In this document: in pieces, positions 9,062 to 17,719 of the stretch
How positions within the stretch are numbered: the first letter of the stretch is position 1
Layout of the letters: each line of letters begins with the position of its first letter
Source: Pedobacter sp. PLR
Lineage (GTDB): Bacteria > Bacteroidota > Bacteroidia > Sphingobacteriales > Sphingobacteriaceae
Direction of reading: 5' to 3'
Assembly (NCBI RefSeq): GCF_026239675.1
Contig: NZ_JAPIVQ010000009.1
Location: 62,001 to 126,000 of the forward strand
DNA: 64,000 nt
Program-made: the position numbers and the translations under genes
Notes under the pieces: generated by a model
The model's input: the letters and a program-made list of their open reading frames with translations, nothing else
Database searches by the model: none
What the model was told of the DNA's origin: nothing

Positions 9062-10144
9062 TTATTCCGCTTTTAGTCTCAAATGAGAAATAACGGATTT
9101 AGGCTCCAGGTATTTGTACCTGATCTTTTCATCATCCTTAACTTTCTGAACGCCTTCCAAAAGGATTTTGTCTGTTTCAGAAATACCAGTTCCCACCACA
9201 TACAGGTCAGGCATTTCACTTGCAACCGTAATGTTCCTGGAATGGATAACATCATCTTTTCCAACTACAAACACATACATCTTATCCTGGATTTCGTAAG
9301 TCGCTTTCTGTGGAATGATGAGTGCATTACGCAGTGGAACTGTCATTTGGATTTTGCCGGTTTCGCCGTTTCTTAACAGCTTGCTGGCATTTGGAAACCT
9401 TGCACGGAAGGCGATATTTCCGGTTTCACTGTTAAACTCACTTTCAATCACCTCCACATTTCCCTTATCCTTCAAGACCTCATTGTTTGCCAGTAAAAGG
9501 CTAACTTTCTTGTCGCCACGGTCTTTTGTATTCGTTTGATAAGCTAAATATTCCGGTTCTGAAACATTAAAATAGGCAAACACCTGACTGTTGTCTGAAA
9601 GGCTGGTCAGGAGTTCCCCCTCATCAATCAGACTTCCTAATTTCTGAGGAATGCGGTCAATTGTTCCATCAAACGGAGCCTTAATCTCGGTAAATGACAA
9701 ATGGAGTTTTGCCAGGGAAGCTTCGGCTTTAGCGCCATCAAGTTTAGCCTGAGCCATGGCCTGCTCGTTTTTAGAAACTACATTTTTATCAGCCAGAGTT
9801 TTTACATTCTGCAATTCTATCTGTGCCGCTTTAACTTCTGCCTGAGCTTTTAGTAGCTCTGCTTCGTAGAATTTAGGCATGATACGAAACAAGAGTTGCC
9901 CGGATTTAACCGACTGTCCCTCATCAACATAGATATTTTGAAGGTATCCTTTTTCTTGTGCTCGAATCTCAATATTTCTAACTGAGCGTATTTGAGAAAC
10001 ATATTCTTTGGTAAACGAGGTGTCAGTCTTTAGCGGGCTTGTAATGGTAAACTGACTTTCTTCTTTTTTTTCTTCTTTTTTAGTGGTGCAACTTGTAAGG
10101 TTCAACAAGGCAATAGCGCCCGTAAACACGAGTATTTTCTTCAT
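9062..10144 (-). CDS. RND efflux periplasmic adaptor (membrane fusion protein)
   Basis: 360 residues. The signal ends LLNLTSC with Cys19, so it is a lipoprotein held at the periplasmic face of the inner membrane. The order of parts is typical for MexA/AcrA: a lipoyl half (EIRAQEKGYLQNIYVDEGQSV), a coiled-coil hairpin (about 90-150, rich in A, K, E, Q), a second lipoyl half (FTEIKAPFDGTIDRI), then beta-barrel and membrane-proximal domains. It links the pump to the outer-membrane channel. First gene of the three-gene operon; a run of poly-K/E just after the Cys (TKKEEKKEES) is a flexible tether. Confidence 0.93.
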   Translation of the reverse strand: MKKILVFTGAIALLNLTSCTTKKEEKKEESQFTITSPLKTDTSFTKEYVSQIRSVRNIEIRAQEKGYLQNIYVDEGQSVKSGQLLFRIMPKFYEAELLKAQAEVKAAQIELQNVKTLADKNVVSKNEQAMAQAKLDGAKAEASLAKLHLSFTEIKAPFDGTIDRIPQKLGSLIDEGELLTSLSDNSQVFAYFNVSEPEYLAYQTNTKDRGDKKVSLLLANNEVLKDKGNVEVIESEFNSETGNIAFRARFPNASKLLRNGETGKIQMTVPLRNALIIPQKATYEIQDKMYVFVVGKDDVIHSRNITVASEMPDLYVVGTGISETDKILLEGVQKVKDDEKIRYKYLEPKSVISHLRLKAE

Positions 10145-10257
10145 GATTGTAAATGGAAATTAAGCGAATAAACAGCTGAAACCCAATGATTCCAGAGGAA
10201 AGAAAAAGACATCAATTGTCTGAGGCAGGATTATAAAATCCCGTCATAAGCTATGAG

Positions 10258-10291
10258 GTAAACTCAAATGGAGATTACCATCTGAGTTTAC
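10258..10291. repeat. Inverted repeat between the small exported protein gene and the efflux operon
   Basis: GTAAACTCAAATGG (10258-10271) pairs with CCATCTGAGTTTAC (10278-10291), 13 of 14 positions matching, six-base loop. There is no T-run on either side, so it is not a normal terminator; it could be a regulator site or an RNA processing hairpin in front of the adaptor gene. Confidence 0.6.
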
Positions 10292-10319
10292 ACATTTATG
10301 AATTGATGTCGTTTATTGC

Positions 10320-10703
10320 TCAAATTCTCAGTACCCTTTGTCTGATGTAAATAGGAGACGAATTGCCGGAAAATGGCTGAAAGGTTTTATAATGCTGATG
10401 AGAATAATCTGCGGCTAAGCGTGGGTAAAATGTAAGATACCAGGTATCCGGGAGGTAATACTGCTGATGTAAGTGCCTGCATGGAACTTCATCACCACCA
10501 AAATGCTCCTCATCCAGGTCCAGATCTGCCTCTTCAATTATGGTTACATCCTGACCTCCACCTGTAAAATTCGCCTGTTCGCTTTTTGCGAGCTTCTGAC
10601 TGGAAGAAAAGTTAGTACGGTTATGATGCGCTCCTGCATGAAGATAATGCCCTCCGCATAACAGGAAGGTAAACAGGGATACGAAAAATACGACTACTCT
10701 CAT
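10320..10703 (-). CDS. Small exported protein of unknown function
   Basis: 127 residues from the ATG at 10703; an in-frame start at 10724 would overlap a promoter-like TACTTTTG box at 10719-10712. The N terminus MRVVVFFVSLFTFLLCGG is a signal peptide. The mature part is rich in His and Tyr, with HYLHAGAHHN near the start, an acidic run (EEADLDLDEEHFGGDE) in the middle and CRHLHQQYYLP later, which could bind a metal. I do not recognise the family. It sits directly upstream of the RND operon on the same strand (175 bases, with an inverted repeat between), so a link to efflux or envelope stress is possible but not shown. It may well be a lineage-specific Bacteroidota small protein. Confidence 0.6.
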   Translation of the reverse strand: MRVVVFFVSLFTFLLCGGHYLHAGAHHNRTNFSSSQKLAKSEQANFTGGGQDVTIIEEADLDLDEEHFGGDEVPCRHLHQQYYLPDTWYLTFYPRLAADYSHQHYKTFQPFSGNSSPIYIRQRVLRI

Positions 10704-10806
10704 TTTGGTCGCAAAAGTAATCAAAGTATTGAAAGAAAAAAATCATTAACCCCCGTCCATTGTCATCATTCGTATAAAAGAAAAATAAACAAGCTCAAAA
10801 TCAGTT

Positions 10807-12420
10807 TCAGCTCTGCCGGTCAAAACATGGAATTTTTATTTCCATATCCTGTTCCACATTGATCTGGTTCAGGAAATAATGGTCATGAGAAATCACGAGT
10901 AAAGTGCCTTTATACTCGTTAATTGCCGCAGTTAAAATTTCTATATTTTGCATATCCAGGTTATTTGTTGGTTCGTCCAGAACAATTAAATCAGGACTTT
11001 GATTACCAATAGTTAAAGCGCAAAGGATCAGCCTCATTTTCTCTCCGCCACTCAGCCCTGAACAGGGCTTATCCCAGTGTGATTTAGTAAATAAAAACCG
11101 ATTAAGCCGAAGCTTTATTTCATGTTCCTGTAATGCACCTGAATTGAACTGCTGTGCCTGCTCGTAAACAGTCAGTGCCGGATCAATTAACGAATAATCC
11201 TGATCTACATAAATTGCCTGGAATGTTGCCCGTTCTATGGTACCGGATTGAGCCTGTAAGGACCCTAAAATCATTTTGATCAAAGTGGTTTTACCCGATC
11301 CGTTTGGCCCTTTAACCGCCAACCGATCCCCGGTCCGGAGTTGAAAACTTAATCCTTCTTTCCAAAGGGGCCAACCATCATAACCAAAATTAATGTCTTT
11401 TGCGCTGACCAGTATTTTTCCGGTATGGAGTGCAGAAGCAGCAAGATCCATTTTCATACGGTCTATACCCGGCACATCTTTACGCAATTGACTCAGCTCC
11501 TGAGCTATATTATCCAGTTTTTCGGCCTGTACTCCTTTTAAACGCGAAGTACTCTTCTCGGCATTATTTTTCAGGGTATTCATCATAATCGTTGGTATAC
11601 CTGCCTTTTCCTGTTTCCGTTTCCCTCTTGCATCCAGTTTATGTTGCCGCGCTAAAGCGGAACGTTCCACCTCCTTAGCCTTGCGTAAGGCCTTTTCTTT
11701 ACTTCTCAAAGTCTGATCAAATGCGGCACTTTCAATAGCACGCTGTGCAGCATAAAACTCGTAATTACCTCCATAAAAACTGATCCCATCCTGCGCTAGC
11801 ACTGCCACAACATCTAACAGGTTCAACAATTCCCGGTCATGGCTCACTACCATTAAAGTTTGCCGGCTCGATTTAATCTCCTCATAGAGCAGCATTCTAC
11901 TCTCCCTATCCAGGTGATTGCTGGGCTCATCCATCAAAACAATTTCCGGCTGATGAATACGGATTCCTGCAAGGAACACCTTTGTTTTTTGTCCACCACT
12001 TAAGGTGTTCATTTTTTGAGCTAAATCCAGCCCGTTCAGATTCCAGCAGGCAAATGCCTGCTGACAACGCGCTTCAAAATCCCAGTCGTTGTCCAGTATA
12101 GCCAGGTTTTCATCCCTTACCTCGCCGGCTAAAATTTCCTGTAATGCCTTTAACTTGTCTTTAAGGTGAAGTACTTCCGCAATGCTCAGCTCATTATAAT
12201 CGTCCAGAAGCTGTGGCACGTAATAAGGAATAGAAGCCGCTTTGACCGATCCACTTGCAGGCAATAACTGACCTGATAAGATTTTCAATAAGGTAGATTT
12301 TCCAACGCCATTATTGCCTGTTAAAGCAATTTTATCATTGGGGTTCAGGCTAAGATTAAGCCCTGAAAACAGCAAATCCCTGTTGGGATGCTGGTAGGTA
12401 ATATCATGAAGAGTCAACAT
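10807..12420 (-). CDS. ABC-F family ATPase (ribosome-associated, possible antibiotic resistance)
   Basis: 537 residues with two ABC ATPase domains and no membrane segment, the hallmark of the ABC-F family. Walker A GNNGVGKST near 35 and GPNGSGKTT near 370; signature LSGGQKTK and LSGGEKMR; Walker B with VLMDEPSNHLD and IVLDEPTNNLD. The interdomain linker (about 230-320) is a long, highly charged helical hairpin, the arm that reaches the tRNA and peptidyl-transferase centre in ABC-F proteins. ABC-F members protect ribosomes from antibiotics or resolve stalled translation. Which subclass this is (housekeeping Uup/EttA-like or resistance type) is not clear from sequence alone. Its 5' leader is about 110 bases long (see the promoter entry). 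Confidence 0.9.
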   Translation of the reverse strand: MLTLHDITYQHPNRDLLFSGLNLSLNPNDKIALTGNNGVGKSTLLKILSGQLLPASGSVKAASIPYYVPQLLDDYNELSIAEVLHLKDKLKALQEILAGEVRDENLAILDNDWDFEARCQQAFACWNLNGLDLAQKMNTLSGGQKTKVFLAGIRIHQPEIVLMDEPSNHLDRESRMLLYEEIKSSRQTLMVVSHDRELLNLLDVVAVLAQDGISFYGGNYEFYAAQRAIESAAFDQTLRSKEKALRKAKEVERSALARQHKLDARGKRKQEKAGIPTIMMNTLKNNAEKSTSRLKGVQAEKLDNIAQELSQLRKDVPGIDRMKMDLAASALHTGKILVSAKDINFGYDGWPLWKEGLSFQLRTGDRLAVKGPNGSGKTTLIKMILGSLQAQSGTIERATFQAIYVDQDYSLIDPALTVYEQAQQFNSGALQEHEIKLRLNRFLFTKSHWDKPCSGLSGGEKMRLILCALTIGNQSPDLIVLDEPTNNLDMQNIEILTAAINEYKGTLLVISHDHYFLNQINVEQDMEIKIPCFDRQS

Positions 12421-12531
12421 AAAATCCTTTCTTTTTATTTGAATAGTAAGGAAACCCTTTTACCGGTTTCAATTATTTTCGGGAAAGAAATAAGATCCTA
12501 CATGCTGTCTTTATTGATTTGATTACAAGTA

Positions 12532-12539
12532 CAAAGGTA
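12532..12539 (-). promoter_or_regulatory. Candidate -7 element of the ABC-F gene, with a long leader
   Basis: TACCTTTG on the minus strand is an exact match to TAnnTTTG. It implies a leader of about 105 bases before the start at 12420. The leader holds an AUG-UAG start-stop pair (12503-12498) and a GAAACC/GGTTTC hairpin (12451-12470). No clear -33 element was found. Confidence 0.4.
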
Positions 12540-12617
12540 ATAATTTCATTTAACTCTCACAGATTTTGAATTAACTCCTCCAGGTTTCATAGGTTTGTGA
12601 AATCAATCGCCGTACTT

Positions 12618-13487
12618 ATGGAAAACAAAATATCAGCAGCAGATTTAATCATCAATCAGGATGGCAGTGTTTACCATCTAAATTTATTGCCGGAAGACCT
12701 TGCGCAAACCGTTATCACCGTAGGAGATCCTGACCGTGTCTCAGAGATATCAAAACATTTCGACCGTATAGAACTTAAAAAGGGAAAACGTGAATTTATT
12801 ACGCATACCGGCTATCTGGGGCAGAAAAGAATTACCGTGATCTCCACAGGAATAGGAACAGATAATATCGATATCGTGTTTAATGAATTAGATGCGCTGG
12901 CTAATATAGACTTTAAAACGAGAACAGTAAAAAAAGACCTGACCTCTTTGGATATCATCCGTATCGGCACCTCGGGCGCCATCCAGCCGGATTTGCCAAT
13001 GGGAACCATCCTTGCTTCTTCCTATGGCCTTGGACTGGATGCACTGATGCAGTATTATATCCATGAACTTTCTGTAGACGAACGTCCGATTCTGGAAGCC
13101 TTTCATACGCATTGTGCACATATTAAAGGAATTCATCCTTACTTAACCGCTGCTGACGACCACTTATTGAACACCATTGGCGCAGACATGGTACAGGGTA
13201 TCACCATTACCGCTCCCGGTTTTTATGCGCCTCAAGGCCGGCAAGTACGCGCTAAAAATGCCATTCCTAATTTCATTTCTTTACTAAACAGTTTTCAGCA
13301 TGGAAAACACCGGATCACGAACCTGGAAATGGAAACTGCCGGGATTTATGCACTGGCCAAAGTATTAGGACATAAAGCCCTTTCAGTAAACGCAATACTA
13401 GCCAGCAGAGTTAATTTTGAGTTTAGTAAAACACCAGACAAGGTAGTAGATCAGGCCATTCGAATGGTGCTGGATAAACTCGGTTAA
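12618..13487 (+). CDS. Nucleoside phosphorylase (purine/uridine phosphorylase family)
   Basis: 289 residues from the ATG at 12618; an in-frame GTG at 12597 adds seven residues but the usual family N terminus (a short helix, then SVYHLNLLPEDL) fits the ATG. The PNP/UDP fold is shown by TVGDPDRVSEISKHFD (phosphate-binding region, about 35-55), STGIGTDNIDIVFNEL, RIGTSGAIQPDLPMG (about 122-136) and TNLEMETAGIYALAKVLGHK (about 240-260, sugar and base contact, Glu-Met-Glu). It splits nucleosides with phosphate into base and ribose-1-phosphate for salvage. It is cytoplasmic and transcribed divergently from the ABC-F gene. Whether it prefers uridine or purines cannot be told with confidence. Confidence 0.88.
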   Translation: MENKISAADLIINQDGSVYHLNLLPEDLAQTVITVGDPDRVSEISKHFDRIELKKGKREFITHTGYLGQKRITVISTGIGTDNIDIVFNELDALANIDFKTRTVKKDLTSLDIIRIGTSGAIQPDLPMGTILASSYGLGLDALMQYYIHELSVDERPILEAFHTHCAHIKGIHPYLTAADDHLLNTIGADMVQGITITAPGFYAPQGRQVRAKNAIPNFISLLNSFQHGKHRITNLEMETAGIYALAKVLGHKALSVNAILASRVNFEFSKTPDKVVDQAIRMVLDKLG

Positions 13488-13585
13488 TCAACAACTTTTA
13501 CGGCCAATTGAACTAAAGGATTTTAAAGAATTCCAAACAAAACAGGCCTTCCTATGTTCCATTGATAGATCTAGAACGAATAGTT

Positions 13586-13906
13586 ATGTTTGAATTACTA
13601 AAAAATAAAGTAGGAATAATAGCTGCAACATCATTGTTAAGTGCGTACGATACAGAAGAATTAGATGCAGGAAAAAGATTTATTGCCATCCTTGCTGGTG
13701 CATATATCTTTCAGAAAGGAATCAGAGCAATTTCAAAACATCCTATAGTAGGGATACAGGAGGCCGTATTGGGTGGAATACTATTATATACCGGCACGGT
13801 GGGGATTCATAAAAAGATTGTTAAAAAACCAACAGAACTATCTGATATCAGGAAAAATCAGATTCAGGGGAATGACCCAAGATCATCGGTACCTGCTTTT
13901 GTTTAG
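13586..13906 (+). CDS. Small membrane protein, DUF2892-like
   Basis: 106 residues from the ATG at 13586 (an upstream in-frame TTG at 13562 is less likely). Two membrane helices are visible, RFIAILAGAYIFQKGI and QEAVLGGILLYTGTVGIHKKI, with Gly-rich faces and a basic end. The C-terminal 25 residues are polar and low in structure. The helical hairpin resembles DUF2892-type inner-membrane proteins, whose role is unknown. No partner gene is obvious: the phosphorylase ends 98 bases upstream. Confidence 0.6.
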   Translation: MFELLKNKVGIIAATSLLSAYDTEELDAGKRFIAILAGAYIFQKGIRAISKHPIVGIQEAVLGGILLYTGTVGIHKKIVKKPTELSDIRKNQIQGNDPRSSVPAFV

Positions 13907-14029
13907 TTTAGTAGGCCGGAGGACCCGGCCGTACAACCTAAAACTTAGATGACGACATCAGCTTTCTGACTGAACCGACGGAAAGGACTTATTGTCTGGT
14001 CAGGTATGAATTTCAATAAAATATTTTAT

Positions 14030-14078
14030 ATAAAAAAACGGTTCTGCTAAAATGTTTAAAAAACTTTAGCAGAACCGT
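14030..14078 (-). terminator. Intrinsic terminator of the GH92 gene
   Basis: A perfect 14-bp stem (ACGGTTCTGCTAAA at 14038-14051 and its complement at 14065-14078) followed on the minus strand by TTTTTTTA. It lies 67 bases past the GH92 stop. Confidence 0.85.
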
Positions 14079-14144
14079 GATTTCATGAGGCGGTATCTAT
14101 ATTTACAATCAATTAGTTGTTAATTAGAACCTTTGATACTAAAC

Positions 14145-16436
14145 TTATTTTGCTTGTTTTGTCGGTTTCGATGACATGTAGAAAGTTAATTTACCACCTT
14201 TCAAAATATCTGAATGTTTAATCAAATTATTACTAATTAAACTCCCGTTTAGCAATACTTTCTGTACATAAATATTCTTGTCACTTTGGTTGATCGCATC
14301 TATCGTAAAGGTATTTCCCCCTTCCAAATGAAGTGTTGCAGATTTCACTGCCGGACTTCCCAAAGAATAATCCGCAGATCCCGGAGATACGGGATAAAAT
14401 CCAAGTGAAGAAAACATATACCAGGCACTCATCTGACCGCAATCATCATTACCACCTAAACCATCAGGCGTAGGTTTGTATTGCATTTTTAAAATTTTTC
14501 TTACCCTTTCCTGAGTCTTCCATGGTTGTCCTGCCCAGTTGTATAAGTAAGCAACATGATGCGCCGGCTCATTTCCATGTACATATCCGCCAATAATCCC
14601 TTCTCTGGTAATGTCTTCCGTATCTGCAAAAAACTCATCAGGAAGGTGCATATTGAACAAGCTGTCTATCCTTGCTGCAAACTTCTGCTTCCCTCCCATT
14701 TTGGCCATCAACGATTCCGGATCATGAGGCACAAAGAAACTGTAGTTCCAGGTATTCCCTTCAATAAAACCCTGCCCGTGAGTACTCAAAACATCAAATT
14801 CCTTTTTGAAAGAACCATCTGCCAGTCTTGGGCGCATAAAACCAATACTTGCATCATATACGTTTTTCCAGTTTCCGGAACGTTTCATAAATTCTTCAAA
14901 TACGGCCTGATTGTTTAGTTTTTTGGCGATCTGCGCAATACACCAATCATCATAAGCATACTCTAAAGTATTCGAAACTGAAGTTCCACTATCTTCAGCA
15001 GGAATAAAGCCCATATCAATATATTTTCCTATCCCTTCATAATTGCGGTGATTGGCAGTTGCTATACAAGCGTCTAATGCTTTTTGAGCATCACCATCAT
15101 ATACACCCTTGATAATCGCGTCAGCCACTACAGAAACGCTGTGGTAGCCACTCATACACCAATTTTCATTGGCATAATGCGACCAGATTGGCAGCATTTT
15201 TAACGAACTCTGTTCATAATGAGCCATCATAGACTTTACCATGTCATTGTTCCGTGAAGGCTGGATCAGGTTAAAGAAAGGATGTAAGGCACGATAGGTG
15301 TCCCATAGAGAAAAAGTGGTATAATTGGTATAACCATTAGCCTGATGTACATTCTGATCTAAACCTTTATACTGTCCGTTTACATCACCATAAGTAGTTG
15401 GATTGATAAAAGCATGATACATGGCGGTGTAAAAATTCACCTTATCGTCTTCAGCAGCGGCGATGTTAATTTTGTTGAGCTCCTTATTCCAACCGGCTTG
15501 TGCCTGTGCTTTTACCCCATCAAAATCCCAGCCCGGAACTTCTGCAGTCATGTTTTCTAAAGCATTAGCCTGACTTACCGGCGACAGGGCGAATTTCACT
15601 TTAACCTGCTCCTGTTCATCGGTATCAAAATCGAAGTGCATCCGGATTCTTTTTCCTGCAATTTCCGGGAAGTTATTGTTCTGGTCAAATTTTCTCCAGA
15701 AACCGCCATACACCTGTTTTTTGTCAAAATTCTTCTGTCCATAGCTTTTAAATGGTTTCGAGAAAGTCATGGCGAAATAAACCGTCCTTGTCCTCGCCCA
15801 TCCGTTGGTTTGACGATAGCCGGTTAACAAGGTGTCGTTCACAACGCGGACATAAGTCCAGACCGTTTTTTCGTCATAATTATAAATCCCCGACATCAAA
15901 TCCAGGATAATGTACGACTGGTCAGATTTCGGAAAAGTATACCTATGCATACCTACCCTTTTGCTGGCCGTCAATTCTGCCTCAATCTGGTGGTCGTCTA
16001 GCTTCACTTTGTAATATCCGGCTTCTGCCTTTTCATTGGCATGAGAAAAAGAAGAGCGAAATCCACTTCCGGGAACGTCCGCAGTGCCCGGGTTCATTTT
16101 TAAAACCCCTTGGGTAGGCATCACCAGAAAATCACCCAAATCGGAATGACCGGTGCCGCTAAAATGGGTATGGCTAAATCCAACAATCGATTTGTCTTCA
16201 TATTTATAACCTGCACAGTACTTGTATACATCGCCGTTATACTTGCCATTCAGCTCGTATGAAAGGGTATCTGTGTCGGGGCTCAGCTGCACCGAGCCGA
16301 AAGGAACTGTGGCACCAGGATAAGTGTGGCCCATTTTCTGGGTGCCAATAATCGGTTTTACATACTTTACCAGGTCCTTTTGTGCCTGCGCAGAAAGGGC
16401 TGGAAGCAGTATACAAAACAATAATGCTTTTTTCAT
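14145..16436 (-). CDS. GH92 family alpha-mannosidase (exported)
   Basis: 763 residues from the ATG at 16436, which begins a clean signal peptide (KKALLFCILLPALSAQAQ). An in-frame ATG at 16487 would add 17 residues in front of the signal and is less likely. GH92 hallmarks: start of the mature protein VKYVKPIIGTQKMGHTYPGA, HTHFSGTGHSDLGDFL, and near the C terminus GNEPAHHVAYLYNWAGQPW and GGNDDCGQMSAWYMFSSLGFYP. The Asp pair in NDDCGQMS belongs to the catalytic-base region known in the family. GH92 enzymes are calcium-dependent exo-mannosidases cutting alpha-1,2, -1,3 or -1,6 mannose from N-glycans or yeast mannan. Linkage is not readable here. There is no SusC/D pair next to it, so it stands alone. 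Confidence 0.93.
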   Translation of the reverse strand: MKKALLFCILLPALSAQAQKDLVKYVKPIIGTQKMGHTYPGATVPFGSVQLSPDTDTLSYELNGKYNGDVYKYCAGYKYEDKSIVGFSHTHFSGTGHSDLGDFLVMPTQGVLKMNPGTADVPGSGFRSSFSHANEKAEAGYYKVKLDDHQIEAELTASKRVGMHRYTFPKSDQSYIILDLMSGIYNYDEKTVWTYVRVVNDTLLTGYRQTNGWARTRTVYFAMTFSKPFKSYGQKNFDKKQVYGGFWRKFDQNNNFPEIAGKRIRMHFDFDTDEQEQVKVKFALSPVSQANALENMTAEVPGWDFDGVKAQAQAGWNKELNKINIAAAEDDKVNFYTAMYHAFINPTTYGDVNGQYKGLDQNVHQANGYTNYTTFSLWDTYRALHPFFNLIQPSRNNDMVKSMMAHYEQSSLKMLPIWSHYANENWCMSGYHSVSVVADAIIKGVYDGDAQKALDACIATANHRNYEGIGKYIDMGFIPAEDSGTSVSNTLEYAYDDWCIAQIAKKLNNQAVFEEFMKRSGNWKNVYDASIGFMRPRLADGSFKKEFDVLSTHGQGFIEGNTWNYSFFVPHDPESLMAKMGGKQKFAARIDSLFNMHLPDEFFADTEDITREGIIGGYVHGNEPAHHVAYLYNWAGQPWKTQERVRKILKMQYKPTPDGLGGNDDCGQMSAWYMFSSLGFYPVSPGSADYSLGSPAVKSATLHLEGGNTFTIDAINQSDKNIYVQKVLLNGSLISNNLIKHSDILKGGKLTFYMSSKPTKQAK

Positions 16437-16593
16437 TTGTTTAAGTTGAGTTTTTTTATAATGCACTAAGGTATAAATATTTGGCAAAAAATCAGCTCTA
16501 ATAACGTGCTATAACGTTTAATCTAAACTTTATACTTTTATCCTTTTTACAAGCAACTGACGTCATATATGAGAATGTATGGGTAAAAACCGC

Positions 16594-16601
16594 TATTTTT
16601 G
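16594..16601 (+). promoter_or_regulatory. Candidate -7 element of mnmA
   Basis: TATTTTTG matches TAnnTTTG and lies 18 bases before the ATG at 16620. No convincing -33 element was seen. Confidence 0.4.
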
Positions 16602-16619
16602 CCCCCAGAATAAATTATA

Positions 16620-17711
16620 ATGAGTAAACTCGGTAGAATATTGGTAGCCATGAGTGGCGGAGTAGATAGTTCAGTAGCAGCAGTGATGTTGCACGAACAA
16701 GGATATGAAGTAATCGGATTAACCATGAAGACATGGGACTATGCGACCTCAGGTACCAGCGGTAAGGAAACCGGATGTTGCAGTCTGGACAGCATCAATG
16801 ATGCGCGTACATTGGCCGTAAATTACGGATTTCCACACTACATATTAGACATCAGGGATGAGTTCGGTGACTATGTAATTGATAACTTCGTTGATGAGTA
16901 TCTTGCAGGTCGTACCCCTAACCCTTGTGTTTTATGTAACACCCACATCAAATGGGAAGCATTATTGAAACGTGCAAATAAACTGGATTGCGAATTTATT
17001 GCAACAGGTCACTATGCAAACGTTAGACAGCACGAAAATGGTCGTCATGTAATTTCTAAAGGATTAGACGAGAATAAAGATCAGTCTTATGTGCTTTGGG
17101 GTGTTTCTCAGGAAAACCTTGCACGTACTAAATTCCCATTGGGATCATTCGCAAAAGCGGATATCAGACAAATGGCTTTAGATATGGGACAGGAAGAACT
17201 GGCTAAGAAAAGCGAAAGTTATGAGATTTGTTTTGTACCGGATAATGATTACCGTGCTTTCTTAAAGCATAAAGTTGGTGATTTAGAAGGTCGCGTGGCA
17301 GGTGGTAACTTCATTACCAGTGATGGTATGGTAGTTGGTCAGCATAAAGGCTATCCATTCTACACCATCGGACAGCGTAAAGGTTTAGGTATCGCTTTTG
17401 GTGAGCCAATGTTTGTAACGCAAATCCTTCCGGAAAGCAATACCGTCATGTTAGGTAGAGCAGATGAACTGGAACGTCATGAAGCCCTGGTTAGAAATGT
17501 GAACCTGATTAAGTATGAGAATATTTTAGAGCCAATGAATGAAGTGGTTACTAAAATCAGATATAAAGATGCAGGAACCCTAAGTACTATTGTACAGGAA
17601 AATGATAAAATCAAAGTAGTATTTGATCATGCTGTTTCCGCAATAGCACCGGGTCAGTCCGCAGTATTCTACGAAGGAAACGACCTTCTTGGAGGCGGTT
17701 TCCTTTGTTAA
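16620..17711 (+). CDS. mnmA: tRNA-specific 2-thiouridylase MnmA
   Basis: 363 residues, normal length. The PP-loop SGGVDSS is at 12-18; the two catalytic cysteines are Cys103 in NPCVLCN and Cys204 in YEICFVPD. ATGHYANV (128-135) and GQRKGLG in the central domain are typical, and the C terminus ends in a small beta barrel (AIAPGQSAVFYEGNDLLGGGFL). It activates U34 of Lys, Glu and Gln tRNAs with ATP and inserts sulphur, giving 2-thiouridine at the wobble position. It is a lone gene followed directly by the convergent metallophosphatase. Confidence 0.97.
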   Translation: MSKLGRILVAMSGGVDSSVAAVMLHEQGYEVIGLTMKTWDYATSGTSGKETGCCSLDSINDARTLAVNYGFPHYILDIRDEFGDYVIDNFVDEYLAGRTPNPCVLCNTHIKWEALLKRANKLDCEFIATGHYANVRQHENGRHVISKGLDENKDQSYVLWGVSQENLARTKFPLGSFAKADIRQMALDMGQEELAKKSESYEICFVPDNDYRAFLKHKVGDLEGRVAGGNFITSDGMVVGQHKGYPFYTIGQRKGLGIAFGEPMFVTQILPESNTVMLGRADELERHEALVRNVNLIKYENILEPMNEVVTKIRYKDAGTLSTIVQENDKIKVVFDHAVSAIAPGQSAVFYEGNDLLGGGFLC

Positions 17712-17719
17712 TTAGCTTA

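Noticed and set aside
13914..13930. GGCCGG/CCGGCC stem after the small DUF2892-like gene
   Set aside because: Short stem without a T-run; possible but unsupported terminator.
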